Source: Sphagnum compactum (Eukaryota > Bryophyta > Sphagnopsida > Sphagnales). Taken from it: a stretch of 64,000 nucleotides of DNA. Position 1 is the first letter of the stretch. Each line of letters begins with the position of its first letter. The stretch is from NCBI GenBank assembly GCA_965153455.1, contig OZ234504.1, positions 558,001-622,000 on the forward strand. The letters run 5' to 3'. Position numbers and translations under genes: made by a program. Positions 38,100 through 50,904 of the stretch are shown here, one piece after another. The notes beneath the pieces were generated by a model. It was not told the DNA's origin, ran no database searches, and saw only the letters and a list, made by a program, of their open reading frames with translations.

Positions 38100-38747
38100 C
38101 TACTCATGAACCCTCTTCCTATGGATATTTGCATGTTCTATCATGGTCTCATGCCAATCCTTCATTTGGTGCACTAAATTGCCTAGGCCATCATTGATGT
38201 GATGAAACACCATGTTTATATGCATGATCTCATTCACCTTGGAAAGGTGAATACTTTGGACATTTGATGCAACCACACACAATAATGATGTGGCATAGTC
38301 AATGAGTTGAATCCCACCTTCTTTTACTTCATTGATGATTTCTTGCACTACATCACCGATTTGGGCAAGGGTTTTTTTTGTGGAAGCATTTGAAATCAAA
38401 GGTTGGTTGTGATCCTTATTTCCCTCAACATTGGGGGAGATATCATCCAATGTCAAAAGCCCACCCATGTTGAAAACCCATGGTTTTTCAACGACATCCT
38501 CATTGGGCTCCTCATCATTAAATTTATTGTCATAAAGGTGTAAATATGTAAGGTCCACAAACATGGTGGCAAAATCTCCATGAGTGGATCCATACCATGT
38601 CTCATAATATTGAATAATATTATCCGTGGTGAGATCGGTACACATAAGAAGAATAACAACTTGGTGCTTGCACAAGTTTCCACACAACACCCATTCACAT
38701 GTGCAACAAACACACTTGGTGAAAGAAAACATAACCTTGTATGTCAC
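38100..38747 (-). pseudogene. SWIM zinc-finger C-terminal part of a MULE transposase
   Basis: A 215-residue open stretch. Residues about 14-29 hold the SWIM ligands (CTCEW...CGNLCKHQVV). The remainder, with acidic stretches and long helices (QIGDVVQEIINEV, VNEIMHINMVFHHIND), is a tail with no recognised domain. Its upstream coding sequence continues only beyond the CACTA insertion, so it has no start of its own; the first Met is internal. Confidence 0.65.
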
Positions 38748-38868
38748 ATTTGGACGTTGTTAGCTCCACAGCATTCATGCATGGCCAATTTCATTAAAAT
38801 CATTTGTCCCATGGGTGACATGGATACAAAGGATCAAGGTGGTTTTTTCAACATTTGATTTCACAATG

Positions 38869-40052
38869 CACTACTACAAACTATGACCTTTTAAAAGGTC
38901 TAACTTGATGAAAGTGTTTGTTTTGACTAGAAGTGATGTCCATTTTGACTAGTGGGTTGGGGCATGAAAGACATGTGTTACTTTTTACTAATACATTTGA
39001 CTAAAGTGACTTTTTTTATTAGGTGTCAATTTGTCATCTAGTAAAAAAGGGCAAACAATAGAAAAAGGTCAATCAAAATGACCGTGCTTGAGTGAAATTG
39101 AACATAATGACATTAGTTAAATAGGCCTAGGTCAAGGCTACCTACATACTTAACATACATAATTAACTAACCTAATATAACTAGCCTACTAGCTTATTAA
39201 TTAAGTTTCAGTTACCTACCTAACATAATTTGTAGTTTATTAATAAAACTTAGGTAATTTTTATGTACATAATTTAATAGTTTAAGCTAAGTAGTCAAAC
39301 TAAGCCTAACATGATACGTAATTGCCTAAAGGCCTAATTCTAGGCTAGTTAAATAGATCAAATATACCTACCTTATCAACCTACTTACGTACTTACCTTC
39401 CTACCTACTTACCTACCCATTCACCTTACCTTATTTATTTAAAACATACATATTTACCTTACTCACATACTTACATTAACAACTAGCCAACCTACCTACC
39501 TACCTACCTATACCAATTTAATCACTTTAACAACCTCCCTATATATCTACCTACCTACATACCTACCCATATATTTATTTACTTACCTTACCTACTTACA
39601 TACCCACCCTACCCTACTTACTTAAAACATATATATTTTCCTTACTTACATACCTACCTTAACAACTAGCCAACCACCTACCTACCTATTTAATCACCTT
39701 AATAATCTCCCTACATCCCTACCTCCCTACATACCCAAACAAACCTACTTACATACCTACCTACATACCCTAACGACCTACCTACATCACCTACCTAAAT
39801 CTAATTAAAAAATTTGGGTACACATTTTTTAAATTAAAAAATTGACCCAAAAAAATTGCTACCCAAAATTTTTGCTGGTTGATCTAACCAATCAAATAAT
39901 CCACCACTCGATTAGTCAAAAAGGCCATAGTCAAATTAGTCATGTTAAAAATGACTTGACAAAAATGACTAAAGTGGTTGTTTTTACTATGACTAATAGG
40001 GGTACTTTTTGGTCAAAATTTATAGTTGGAAAAGTCATGATTTGTAGTAGTG
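38869..40052. mobile_element. Non-autonomous CACTA (EnSpm-type) element with ATG target duplication
   Basis: The left end is CACTACTACAAACTATGAC and the right end is the inverse, with GTCATGATTTGTAGTAGTG finishing at 40052. The outer 12 bp match perfectly and the match continues with two mismatches. The flanks carry ATG at 38866-38868 and ATG at 40053-40055, the 3-bp target duplication typical of CACTA elements. Subterminal regions contain repeated TTTTGACTA and AAATGACTAA motifs, as expected for transposase-binding sites. The interior is a CCTA-rich low-complexity tract with no transposase. The element interrupts a MULE relic, so it inserted later. Confidence 0.88.
39360..39800. repeat. CCTA-rich microsatellite tract with internal duplication
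   Basis: Imperfect (CCTA)n/(CTAC)n with interspersed TTAC. A larger block containing AAACATA-ATATTT, CCTTAC, TTAACAACTAGCCAACC and TTTAATCAC appears twice (about 39435-39535 and 39620-39705), offset by about 180 bp. It lies wholly inside the CACTA element. Confidence 0.8.
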
Positions 40053-41469
40053 ATGGATGTAAGGTTTTGCAACCATTGTTGTGAGTATCCACACTAACCA
40101 ATCAATCCACCAACCTTGAAGCCCTTTTCTCTCTAAGGACAACTAACGTTTCAATGCCCCATGGTAAGATTCAATGGATGTTTGTGTGTATTGGTTTGAA
40201 TGCAACACTCATAGAATTTGTACCATCTACAACTCTATGGCAACATGGTTGCATGTAAAGAAAAAATAAAAATAAAATGGTGGAGTCAAAATAAACCCAC
40301 CACAATGCTCGTAATTCTTGTGGAGCATCATCAATGGTGAAACATGAAGGTTTCCACCCAAGCATCTTCCTTTGAAGCTTTGGTTTCAAAGGATTTAACC
40401 ACTCCATTAAATTGTTGCATGTTTGACAACTTGTAATGATTTATGTGACTAACATTATGGTGTGTTGTGCATCAAACCCCATTAATGTGAACAAATGAAA
40501 TTTCACATCATTGGTGTCAAAGGTGACGTCCATTGAGATCACCCCATGATCACCTAACGAAACCATGGATTGCAATTGTGTTGGAGTTTGGATCCCTATT
40601 GTGAATGGGACCTTAATTCCATTAATTTCACATGGAAATAAACACATCATCCAAATGATTAAATCCCATGTGTGCACAAAAAAGACAAAGTTTTTATGTA
40701 AACGTTAATTCCTTTTCTTGTGTTCGTGATCCAAGTACGCAATGTCTTGTTGCCTAATGAAATCATCCTTCATCATGGTTTTTCCCGTATTGACTTTATC
40801 CCACCATATCTCTTTGTGTGTGTCATATTTTTGTTTGATGGTGTAGTCTAACCCCAATTAAGTCCAAATGTGGTCGTTGAAAGCTTGTGACATTCGCAAA
40901 AAAATAAATAATGATCGTGTAATGGAATCAAGGTCATGTTTGTCATGTGTGGGCTCCCCATTGATTTTTGTGTGTGGTCAATGGTAGAAAATTATTTTTG
41001 CCACCTCAAGTTGTGTGTATAATTGCATAATTGAAAATTGAATTAAATAGCTTTGTCTAATGGATTGATTATGGTTTGGGTATCCATAATTTTCTTCCAG
41101 TCCATACCCACATGCATACCTACAAAATGCACCAACAATTTCAATACTTAGGGTTTTGTACAATGACACAAGGAAATCAATTATGTAATAAAAATGAATA
41201 ACAAAACACCATACCAAATATGGCCAAGGTGGTTTGGATTCTTAGCATCCTTATGAAGGTATTCGCTCATAAATGTTCCATTCCATTGGAAAATCTTCAT
41301 GGCTATGTTCACCATCTAGAAATTTCAAAATTTGTGCATGTGGGATATATGCGCAATTAACTTTGATTATATGTGCCCCTCCATGTTGAACATCTTTTGT
41401 CCACACTCAATTTGTGTTACTGAATGGGGACCTTTCTAAGTTTTGGATTTCAATAGATTGAGATTTTGG

Positions 41470-43555
41470 AACATAGCCCATGGTTGAAACTAAATGTGTG
41501 TGACATGTAAGAAAAACATCAATTTGATGTAAATATGCAAAAAGATGTCTTGCAATACCATCAACTACATATTAATTGAAATCATTAACTTGATTGTATA
41601 TACACAATTGCTTTGGATGAAAGACCATAAAACTCAAATATGGGTTCAAGGTGATAAAATTTAAAATTCAAATGGTAAAAAATAATGGCAAAAGTTGTGT
41701 AACCCTTGCCTTGAAAGTTGAATTATTTTCATTCTCCTCCCAAAGGCCAAAAAAAAGTTCATTTTTTATGTGTATTGGAAAAAACCTTACATCCAACTAA
41801 GATGTTCTAAACAATATAGGCCATGGATGCATAATTGTAATCTACAAAGTAAACAATTTCATAAAAATGCTTTTTAAATTATAATTATAATTTTGATGAA
41901 AAAGATTTGCATTCACCAAATAGAATAAACATGACAACCAATGGAACTTTAACCTTCATCTAAAACTAAACAATTTCTTGCAAATCCCAAAAGAACCCTA
42001 AACCTAATTTTGACAAGAAAAAATTGCATCCACTTTACAACCTAAGCACTGCATAACCATAAATCTAAAACTAAGCAGCCATATGCAAATGAACCTTAAA
42101 TTGTTGTGCTCAAACCACTTCTTATGCAACAAAACTCTCTATAATGACCTTAATTTAAATAACACAAATTGATTTTGTTGCATAAATTCAATGAAAAAAT
42201 TTAACAAGTTTTTACAACTAAATCTTACACATAATTTTGGGTATCTTGGATTTGCAAAAACCCCTAAATTTTGAAAAAACTATAAGTATTCAATACATGA
42301 TTGCAAAAGAGATAACAAACAATCTTATAAAAGTACTAAAAAAAACTATAAGCTAAATCTAATTTGTGGGGGAAAGCCTAAACCATTAATAAAATGTAAA
42401 TAAAACAAGTGAAAAGTTTTCATTATTCATACCTTTGCCATGAAACCAACTTAAGTTTCCTTTCCTCTAGTAGGTGAAAGAGAAAAAATAGTGGAAGTTC
42501 TTTCTATATATATGAACCAAACATAATTTGCTAGCAAAAAAGTTATCCTAAACCTTAAACATAATGTCCCCCTTTTTTATTTGAAGCATATAATATTAAA
42601 TAGTTTATTTGTATTTTATGTTCTTAATGTAGATCACAAAAAATGAAAAGCAAGAAAACATTCTTAATGGTCAGAAAACCACCAATGGATGAATAATACC
42701 TACATATTTATTTACCAAAAGAATTATGTTCACATTCAAAAGTAATATTACTTTATATATATACGTATTGCAAATGCGTCATCTTCACAACAAAGAATTT
42801 ATAGATGAAGGTAATGTAATATTAACATGTCTTGGGTTGAAAATGCAATATTGCATTTGACGAGTTCTATGCTAAACCTTGAACATAATTTGTGATACAA
42901 GTTGAGGACATTGCAATACCCGCATACTCAAATTGGCCATGTATCAATTGGCCCTTTAAGGTTTAATTCATGTTAATAATGACCTTCAATCTTCATTCAT
43001 GAAAGTATTGCTTAAATCTTCTATCATGGCCACAAAATGTGTTCACCTTCTTAGATGCAGGTATTGTTCATTAGGTTTCATCCTTAATGTAATTCATTTT
43101 CAGTGTATGGGGGTGTATGGTGTGTGTGGAATATAAGATAAGGGGATGAATCTACAATTAAAAAAATTGGATTGAAGAAGTAAAAGCGGTGGATTGATAC
43201 AAAAATGTTCAAGTAACCATACTACAAAAATTATGGTTACATGCCAAAAAATATCATCACAAGCTAGGTTATAATGGTTCAATACAAAAAAAATGTGTAC
43301 ATGCACTAAAACCTCACTACAAGCTTCATTACAATGGCCTATTTATGTTTCTTTGATGAATTATTTGAGGAGGAAGAATTATATGTAATGCCCGTGGTCA
43401 CACAATAGTTTGTTGCAGCTACTATGGCTTTTGCCACATGATGATGAATGAACAATCAATGGTTTTCAAGTGTAAGTCGAGTTGCATTGACCATAAAAGC
43501 TTCCTTTCTTGTGCTTCAAAGCCTAGCACAAAAAAGTCATTGTTGAAAGGTAAAG
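41470..43555. other. AT-rich intergenic, nothing recognised
   Basis: No coding signal and no clear element boundary. Confidence 0.5.
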
Positions 43556-43559
43556 ATTT

Positions 43560-44520
43560 ACCTAATACATAAAGAGACTATGTTAAACAACAAGGGTTTT
43601 GCCAAAAATAAATAAGGGTTTTGTTGATTTAGGTATAGGTTTAACCAAAAAAATATAAAAGAATTGTTGGGAGGTAGGAGTTTAACCAAAAAATAAAAAT
43701 GTTTTGTTGAGAGGTCAAGGTTTAGCCAAGAAGAGATACATGTTTTGCCAAGAGTTAGAAGTTTAGTCAAAAAGATATATAGGTTTTGCTAAGAGTTAAA
43801 AGTTTAACAAAAAAAAAAAATGTTTTGCCAAGATCGATGAAAACATTTAACCAATAAAAGATATAGGTTTTACCAAAAGAAAAAAAATTAACCAAGAACA
43901 TATATAGGTTTTGCCAAGAGTTAAAATTTTAGCCAACAATGGATATAGTTTTTTCCAAGAAAGAAAGGTTTAGCCAAAAAGAAATATAGGTTTTTCCAAG
44001 ACAGAAAAGTTTAGCCAAAAAGAAATATAAATTTTGCCAAAAGATCAGAAAAGTTTAGCCAATAAGTATAGGTTTTGCTAAAGGTTAGAAGAACAACCAA
44101 TAATAGATATAAATTTTGCCCAAAAAAAAAATTAGGCAAGAAGAAATACAAGTTTTGTCAAGAGAGAAAACTTTAGCGAAGAAGAGATATAAGTTTTGCT
44201 AAGAATTAGAAGTAGATTTAACCAATAATAAAATAGGTTTTGCCAAGAAAGAAAAGTTTAGCCAAGAGAAAATATAGGTCTTTCCAAGAAAGAAAAGTTT
44301 AACCAATAAAAGATATAAATTTTGCGTTAAAAGTTTTGCCAAAAATAGATATAGGTGTTAGCAAGAAAGAATAGTCTAACCAAGAAAAAATATAGGTTTT
44401 GCCAAGATAAAACTATAACCAAGAAGAAATATAGATGTTGCCAAGAAAGAATAGTCTAACCAAGAAAAAATATAGGTTTTGTCAAGATAAAACTTCAACC
44501 AAGAAGAGATATAGGGTCAT
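43560..44520. repeat. Degenerate minisatellite, unit about 42 bp built of two half-units
   Basis: About 20 imperfect units alternate GGTTTTGCCAAGA(A/G) and GTTTAGCCAAGA or GTTTAACCAA, usually joined by AGATATA. Spacing between successive TTTTGCCAAG-like words is about 40-44 bp and varies. The block begins after 43560 and stops abruptly at about 44515 (AAGAAGAGATATAGGG). The minus-strand frame at 43558-43770 is only the translation of this repeat. Confidence 0.8.
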
Positions 44521-46455
44521 TGATTGTTAAAGGGTGGGTCAAAAACAAATTTGATTAGACCCTTTTTGACTTCGGGAGGTTCAATAACTGGGATGAAGAT
44601 GCGGTTCATCCCAAATGGAATGGAGTCATGGGGGCTAGGTCACTCCAACTTGTTTTGTCAACCTTTTAATGATTTTTAAATTCAATATCGAATGATGAAA
44701 CTATCTACGTATTTTTCTATTGTAGCAAAAATGTGTATCATAATTTAAATACTTGGGCTATGCATTAATTTGGACTACTAGTGACAATGAAATGATTTAA
44801 AAAATGGTTTGATTTTGTGGAAATTAAATTCCATTTGTTTGAAAATATCAAGTGGCATAACATGCAACTTGAATTAAATACAATTTTTGAATCGGATTCA
44901 AATTCGTTGAATGGAATTCAAATTATTATATTGAATTCAATTCAAGACAATATTCTTCACCTTTGAATTCAATAATGTTAATGATCTCATTGAGATTTCA
45001 ATTGAATTCAATTCATAAAAATTAACTAAATTCAATTAGGAAAAGGCACATGTTAATTCACCTTTTTAATATGTGTAAGTGGGTGGGTGAAAGGAGTGAG
45101 GTAGTTTGGCTTGGAATTTCATAATTGTCAAGTTGCTGACTATTGGACCCTATACATGTTTCACCTATAAACCAATTGTGATTATCCTTCTCATTGGAAT
45201 TTACTCATTTTAATTTACTTAAGAAAATAAATAATGTATTTTCAATGCGATCGACAAGTGATAAAATCACCATTGTATTTTAAATCTTAAAATGGCATCA
45301 AATGTTAACACTAGAAATTCTCCCATTTTACATATGGTTATTGGCATTTCATAATGATGGAAAATTATTAGAGTTATACATAAAGTTCTTCAAATAGGGC
45401 ATTGAAACCTTTAGTTTTGTTGCAATGAGGGGTATAGTGTAAAATTAGACATGAAATTTATACAATAAAAATGAATGGGGGCATCAAATTGATTTTTGGA
45501 CCAAAAATCATGATTAAATGACTTTGATCCCCAATCTGTTCCCATGAAAGCTTTGTTGTAGGTCATGTGTGTATGTTTGAAAACTTGTTGTGTTTGAATG
45601 TGTGTGTGTGGTGTCAAAAGAAATCAAGGGGAAAAAGGAGAAAGTTTTTATTATTGTGGGAGAAGGAAAATACGACCACTCAAAGAGCATAGAAAAAAAC
45701 TAAAGCTTGTAAGGGAAAGATTAATTACTAAAAGAAGACAAAGGTTTTTTGGAGTTTTGTGTGCAAAGAAAGAATGAGGAAGTGCAAAGGAATGCAAAGG
45801 AGTTTGTAAAGCAAGGAATTTCATGCACAATAATGAGCCAACTAAAATAATAGTTGGTAAAACAAGCACATGGAAAGGGGTAATAACACACATAAGAGTG
45901 CAAGACTTTGGGCTAGTCCAAAAGGTTTGAAGCTTTGTCCATCTTGCAAGTGAAGTGTAGAAATTTCACAACTAGAAAAAAATTGCAAAGAGAGAATAAG
46001 TGATGGTGTTAGTGAGTAATCTTAGGAAGTTTAGTTTATAAACACTATGAGGTCTTCTACAATTGTCACATTGATGATTTATTCATTTAGGAGGCCTTTC
46101 TATTGTCTTTGTGATTTATTTTATTCTTTCATTACAAACTTTGTGAATTGATCCATGCCCTAATTGGCACACGACATTTACAATCGCACTTTCAAAATGA
46201 ACCTCCAATGCATAACTCTTATCCCCATGTATTCCAAAACCACCCCATAGTCACAAACTTGAATTCTAAAGTTGTGTGAACACCTTGCTACCACCTCTCC
46301 TTACTGTAATGTTAGAAGATAAACTTTACCACATTTGCATCTACACAAAACCCTTCCATGTTATGGTGACTCCATTGCATAAGTAAATGGTATAAATTTG
46401 TGGGTGAGATTTTGGAATGGCATGTGCTAAAGATTATTAAGCGTGACAACCTCTT
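44520..46455. other. Intergenic, no gene recognised
   Basis: Contains a cluster of GAATTCAA words at 44885-45030 and short frames on the minus strand at 45411-45903 with no domain. No upstream kinase exons or transmembrane exon could be found here. Confidence 0.5.
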
Positions 46456-46487
46456 TCAACTTATGTGTAATGTGGTCATTCATGCAG

Positions 46488-47452
46488 GGGTTATTTAGCA
46501 CCTGAATATGCAACTCGTGGTCAACTCACTACAAAAGTTGATGTTTATAGTTTCGGGGTTTTACTTCTTGAGATTATAAGTGGAAGAAAAAATATAGATC
46601 ACAACTTGGCACTAGAAGATATATATCTTGTCGAAAAAGTAAGGCCTTTATAATTATATAATGTGTGAAATCCATTCAAATGTCTATTAAATAAGTTGAT
46701 TTATATGGTTTTTTAAACAATGATGGTTTTACAATTTGTCGTAACTATTAATTTCAAATCTTTTGATTATGAGATATGCTTGAAATATAGATGTCACAAA
46801 ATTACTTAAGTTAGTGTCAAAAGTAAAATAATTAGATATTGGCCTACAAATGTGCCATTCATGGTGGATGAATTTGTTATGTGAATGTATTTTTGGTTTC
46901 ATGTGGTGGACGTAAAAACTAATACATATGGTGAGAAAATTAAAATAAAAGATGGAATCATTATTTATTGTTTATACATCAAAATGAAAATCCTTTAATG
47001 GAAATTGATATTAATAAACTTATGAACTATTTTGTAGATGGAAAATTGACCAAAGAATGTGGTTTGTGTAGGCTTGGAGATTGCATAGGGAAGGCAATTT
47101 AATCGACATTGTGGATCAAAATCTCCATTTACTCAATGATGAAGCCATTCAAGCACAACGACTACTAAACATAACTCTTTTATGTTTGTTAAATGATGGA
47201 GAGAAGCGACCTTCTATGGCTCGTGTGGTGGCAATGTTACAAGGGGAAGTGGATTTAGGGATTGTAGAAAATGATTTAGCATTAGGGAGATCAAATATGA
47301 AATTGCCTCCAAGTTCATTATTTAGTTTAGAATCTGAATTGGAACTTTCCAATATTTCTCAAGGCTCAGAAACAAGCTCATTAGTGTTTTACAATCATTC
47401 AAATGCTAGTATGAATGCAACAAGCAGCAACATTGAGCACCTTCACTATTGA
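46488..47452 (+). pseudogene. Receptor kinase C-lobe fragment (last two exons)
   Basis: The exon at 46488-46638 follows an acceptor CATGCAG and reads [20 protein letters not shown] onward, covering kinase subdomains VIII-IX. The exon at 47072-47452 completes the C-lobe (LNDGEKRPSMARVVAMLQGE) and ends with an open tail of about 65 residues and a stop. Both match exons 48943-49093 and 49529-49714 of the next copy, including the intron (433 against 435 bp). The homology begins only about 30 bp before the first exon. No N-lobe, HRD or DFG exon precedes it, so it cannot encode a kinase alone. It does keep an uninterrupted C-terminal tail, which the next copy has lost. Confidence 0.8.
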
Positions 47453-47850
47453 TGTGCTTACTATAGTCATAATTACTTTGAATCCCTTGCATTAGATATT
47501 GTGGTATTAAGTTTCATCTCTCATTCAAAAAAACTTTTTTAGTTTGTAAATAACAAGGTTGGAGGTGGAAATAGGGGGCATGTGAATTTGCATGCAAACT
47601 TATCTTTTGTTCACATTGATTTTTTCACTTATATTAGTGATTTCATAAAAACTAGAAACATCACCTAAATCACAAAGTGTTTATCAATAGCATGGGACCT
47701 AATTTTGATGAACATATATGTCCAAATTTAAATATTATGGTTAAATGATCTTGTATTTTGATCATTTTTGGGCATATTGACAAGGAATACATGACACGTG
47801 ACTTCATGAATTTAACCTATTTTTTTGTTAAATCATTTGGCATTTTATAG

Positions 47851-49714
47851 GTTTTGCGCACATGAAGTTCAACCTACAATCTTTGGATACACTGAACTCA
47901 AGGTTGCTACGAGAGATTTTCATCCAACTATGAAGCTAGGTCAAGGGAGCTTTGGTGTTGTTTATAAGGTAACTTGTTTAACAAATAATGACATATTGAA
48001 AAAATTCATATTTCATATAACATTTTGTCTTGAAAAATTAATGTCATATAATTTGAACTATTGATCTTTGTTTTTTTTGACAATACAATATACATTAATA
48101 TTGGGAAGGTAAATTTTATGTTATTTATGCATTGAACACATTGAGACATTTAAGAAAATATGTATTACTATCATGATGAATAATGTTTTTGTTTGATTCT
48201 ACCAGGGAATATTTGCAAATGGGGTAGAAGTGGCAATAAAACAATTATTAGTGAAAACCCAAAAAAACATAGATGAGTTTCTTAATGAAGTTGTCATCAT
48301 CAGTGGAGTGAAACATCAAAATCTAGTGAAATTAAAAGGTTGCTGCTTACGTGACAACAAAAGACTATTGGTGTATGAATATCTTGAAAATGGGGATTTG
48401 GCCAATTTGTTATTTGGTGAGTTTTTCAACTTTGACAAATATTTTCACACTTCAATCATTTTCTCTTTTTTCCTTCATTTTTGTGTTTAACCATATTCAC
48501 TAATGGTAGTAGGACTTTAAGGTTTTATCACACACATTTTCGTATTCAATCAATAGAAGAGATGTAAATTTTAATTAAATCAACCTTTGTGATGTTTTTC
48601 TAGGTGGACGAAACGGTAGGGAAGTTTTGTTTTGGCCAACACGATTCAACATTTGTTTAGGAATTGCTTGTGGTTTGCATTACCTTCATGACATTTCTCA
48701 ACCACGAATCATACATCGAGACATCAAAGCAAGCAATATTTTGCTTGATAAGAAATTGCAACCACAAATTGCAGATTTTGGATTGGCCTTCTTATTTCCA
48801 GATGACAAAAGTCACATCAGTACAATGCATGTTGTTGGCACAAGGTGAATTACATTGATTTTTTTGGCATTAAATTCTCAATACATATTTTTATTCAAGT
48901 TCATCATTTATTTACTTATGTGTAATGTGGTCATTCATGCAGAGGTTATTTAGCACCTGAATATGCAACACGTGGCCAACTCACTATAAAAGTTGATGTT
49001 TATAGTTTCGGGGTTTTACTTCTTGAGATTATAAGTGGAAGAAAGAATATAGATCACAACTTGCCACTAGAAGATATATATCTTGTCGAAAAAGTAAGGC
49101 CCCCTATAACTATACATGTGAAATGCATTCAAATGTCAATTAATTAGATTGGTTTATATGGTTTTTTAAACAATGATGGTTTACAATTTGTCATAGCTAT
49201 TAATTTCAAATCTTTTGATTATGAGATATGTTTGAAATGTCAAAATTACTCAAGTTAATGTCAAAAGTAAATTGGAACTAGATATTGGCCTACAAAAATG
49301 CTAGTCATAATGGATGAATTTGTTATGTGAATGTAATTTTGGTTTCATATGGTGGACATAATAGTTACTACAATTTTTTTCCATGGGGAAAAAAATTAAA
49401 ATTAAAAATTGATTCATTATTTGTCATTTAAATATCAAAATGAAAAATCCATTCATGGAAATTGATATTATTTAAATTATGAACTATTTTGTAGATGGAA
49501 AATTGACCAAGGAATGTGGTTTGTGTAGGCTTGGAGATTGCATAGGGAAGGCAATTTAATTGACATTGTGGATCAAAATCTCCATTTACTCAATGATGAA
49601 GCCATTCAGGCACAACAACTACTAAACATAACTCTTTTGTGTTTGTTAAATGATGGAGAGAAGCGACCTTCTATGGCTCGTGTGGTGGCAATGTTACAAC
49701 GGGAGGTGGAATAA
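47851..49714 (+). pseudogene. Receptor-like Ser/Thr kinase domain, complete catalytic core, premature stop in the tail
   Basis: Exons are 47851-47968, 48206-48416, 48604-48844, 48943-49093 and 49529-49714, all with GT-AG borders in frame. The order of motifs is FGYTELKVATRDF, glycine loop GQGSFGVVYK, VAIKQLL (catalytic Lys), FLNEV (helix C Glu), HRDIKASN (RD-type), [29 protein letters not shown] and the final Arg region RPSMARVV. It resembles LRR-VIII/DUF26-type plant receptor kinases, which phosphorylate partners at the plasma membrane. TAA at 49712-49714 cuts about 63 tail residues relative to the upstream copy (TTA there); more stops follow. The juxtamembrane and transmembrane exons are not seen before 47851. 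The catalytic core itself looks intact. It could be the kinase end of RLK copy 2 across a 22-kb gap, or an independent fragment. Confidence 0.78.
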
Positions 49715-49899
49715 GAGATTTTGGAAAATGATTTAGCATTAGGAAGATCAAGTATACAATTGCCTCCAAGTTCATTGTCTAGTTTAAAATCGGAATTGGA
49801 ACTTTCCAATATTTCTGAAGGCTCATAAATTAACTCACTAGCGTTTTACAATCATTCAAATGCTAATATGAACGCAACAAGTTCAAATCTATCTAGCAT

Positions 49900-50904
49900 T
49901 GAACTTTCCATTATATAGGTGAATAGCAATTAAAAACCATGAGTTTTAAACAAATGATGTAAAAGTAACATGGCAAGTATATGATTTTGGTTCCATCATG
50001 AAATTATAAGAACTCCACACATGAATACACTTGCCACAGAAGGAGCCAAGGTCGTACTTCCAAAGTTGTAAGGCAATTATTAATTGATGTTTTTAAGCAT
50101 GGGTACATAACTGGGTTTATTTACAATATGTCAAATCTTATTATTGTCTATGGGGGAAGAAGTTTCCATTTCCTATTGATTTTCATGACCATGTTTTTAT
50201 TAGAATTGCAACAATGATTAAATGAAAATTTTTAAATGTCTTTTTGGAGTTGTTAATTAGTGATTTTGTTTTGATGAAAATTTGTCAAAACATGATGAAT
50301 TTTTTTTTAATTGAATATTTTGTCACAAATGTTTTTTTGAAAAAAAACGTTTAAAAGGTGCAAGAAACTTTTTATGGGGGAGGGCATCATCACATTTATC
50401 CTTATTGGCTATAATTTTAAGAATTCCTTGAAATAATGTCACTAGTCAAGTTGAAATCTACCTAGGGATGTTAGCCACCTAGCTCCATCAAGAAATTGAA
50501 AAAAAAAACTACTATTATTAATGTGAGATAATAGATTTGCACACAAACACTCAAATTTCAACCCAACTATGTCAAACTTTCATTCATTTTATGTTGACCA
50601 TTTGATATTGATGTGGAATAACAACACAATGTATACAATTAGATATTTTGGAAAAATGACATAAAAGTAGCATGGAAAACAACCTTGACTAATATCTATT
50701 GAATTCAACATTATATGTCATAACATGAATGAAATGATAACATAAAACAATTCTACAGTTAATGATTAGTATGTAATATTGGTCCTATCTTGTAAATGAT
50801 ATTTATAAATGTTGGTAACCAACTAAAAGCAATTTGATGACTTTCAATTATTTTAATGTTTTATTATGTGGTGTCAACTATGAAATATAATTTAGTTTGT
50901 TTAT
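49900..50904. other. Region downstream of the kinase copy, no gene
   Basis: Ordinary AT-rich sequence with no supported open frame or repeat. Confidence 0.5.

Larger units (their letters stand above)
38100..41470 (-). mobile_element. MULE-type transposase relic with SWIM zinc finger, interrupted by a CACTA element
   Basis: On the minus strand, pieces appear in Mutator-like order. An N-terminal part lies near 41400-41240 (DVQHGGAHIIKVN, FLDGEHSHEDFPMEW). A transposase-like core spans 40677-40441 (QTPTQLQSM, HGVISMDVTFDTND, HLFTLMGFDA) and 40407-40171 (WKPSCFTIDDAPQELRALWW). The C-terminal part spans 38747-38100 and carries a SWIM finger, with CTCEW, GNLC and KHQ ligands in the CxC...CxH arrangement. 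The core reads like DDE transposases of plant MULEs, and the SWIM finger usually follows it. Between core and SWIM, 1,184 bp of CACTA element are inserted at 38869-40052. Several frame breaks exist beyond that, so the gene is dead. Terminal inverted repeats were not found. Confidence 0.75.
46457..49885. repeat. Duplicated block of about 975 bp containing kinase C-lobe exons
   Basis: 46457-47430 and 48912-49885 align through both exons and the intron, beginning at ACTTATGTGTAATGTGGTCA. They lie about 2,455 bp apart. Coding similarity is high and introns differ by substitutions and small indels. The sequence before each block differs: unrelated DNA before the first, the kinase N-lobe exons before the second. 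Confidence 0.85.

Noticed and set aside
39360-39800. CRISPR-like regular spacing
   Set aside because: It is a simple CCTA microsatellite in a plant transposon, with no constant repeat and unique spacers.
43558-43770. 70-codon minus-strand frame
   Set aside because: It is the translation of the GCCAAG minisatellite, with repeated NLYL/FLAKP-like words.
45960-46140. Possible transmembrane exon of the kinase gene after a TTTAG acceptor near 46090
   Set aside because: The frame stops quickly and no suitable donor or hydrophobic segment followed by basic residues is present.
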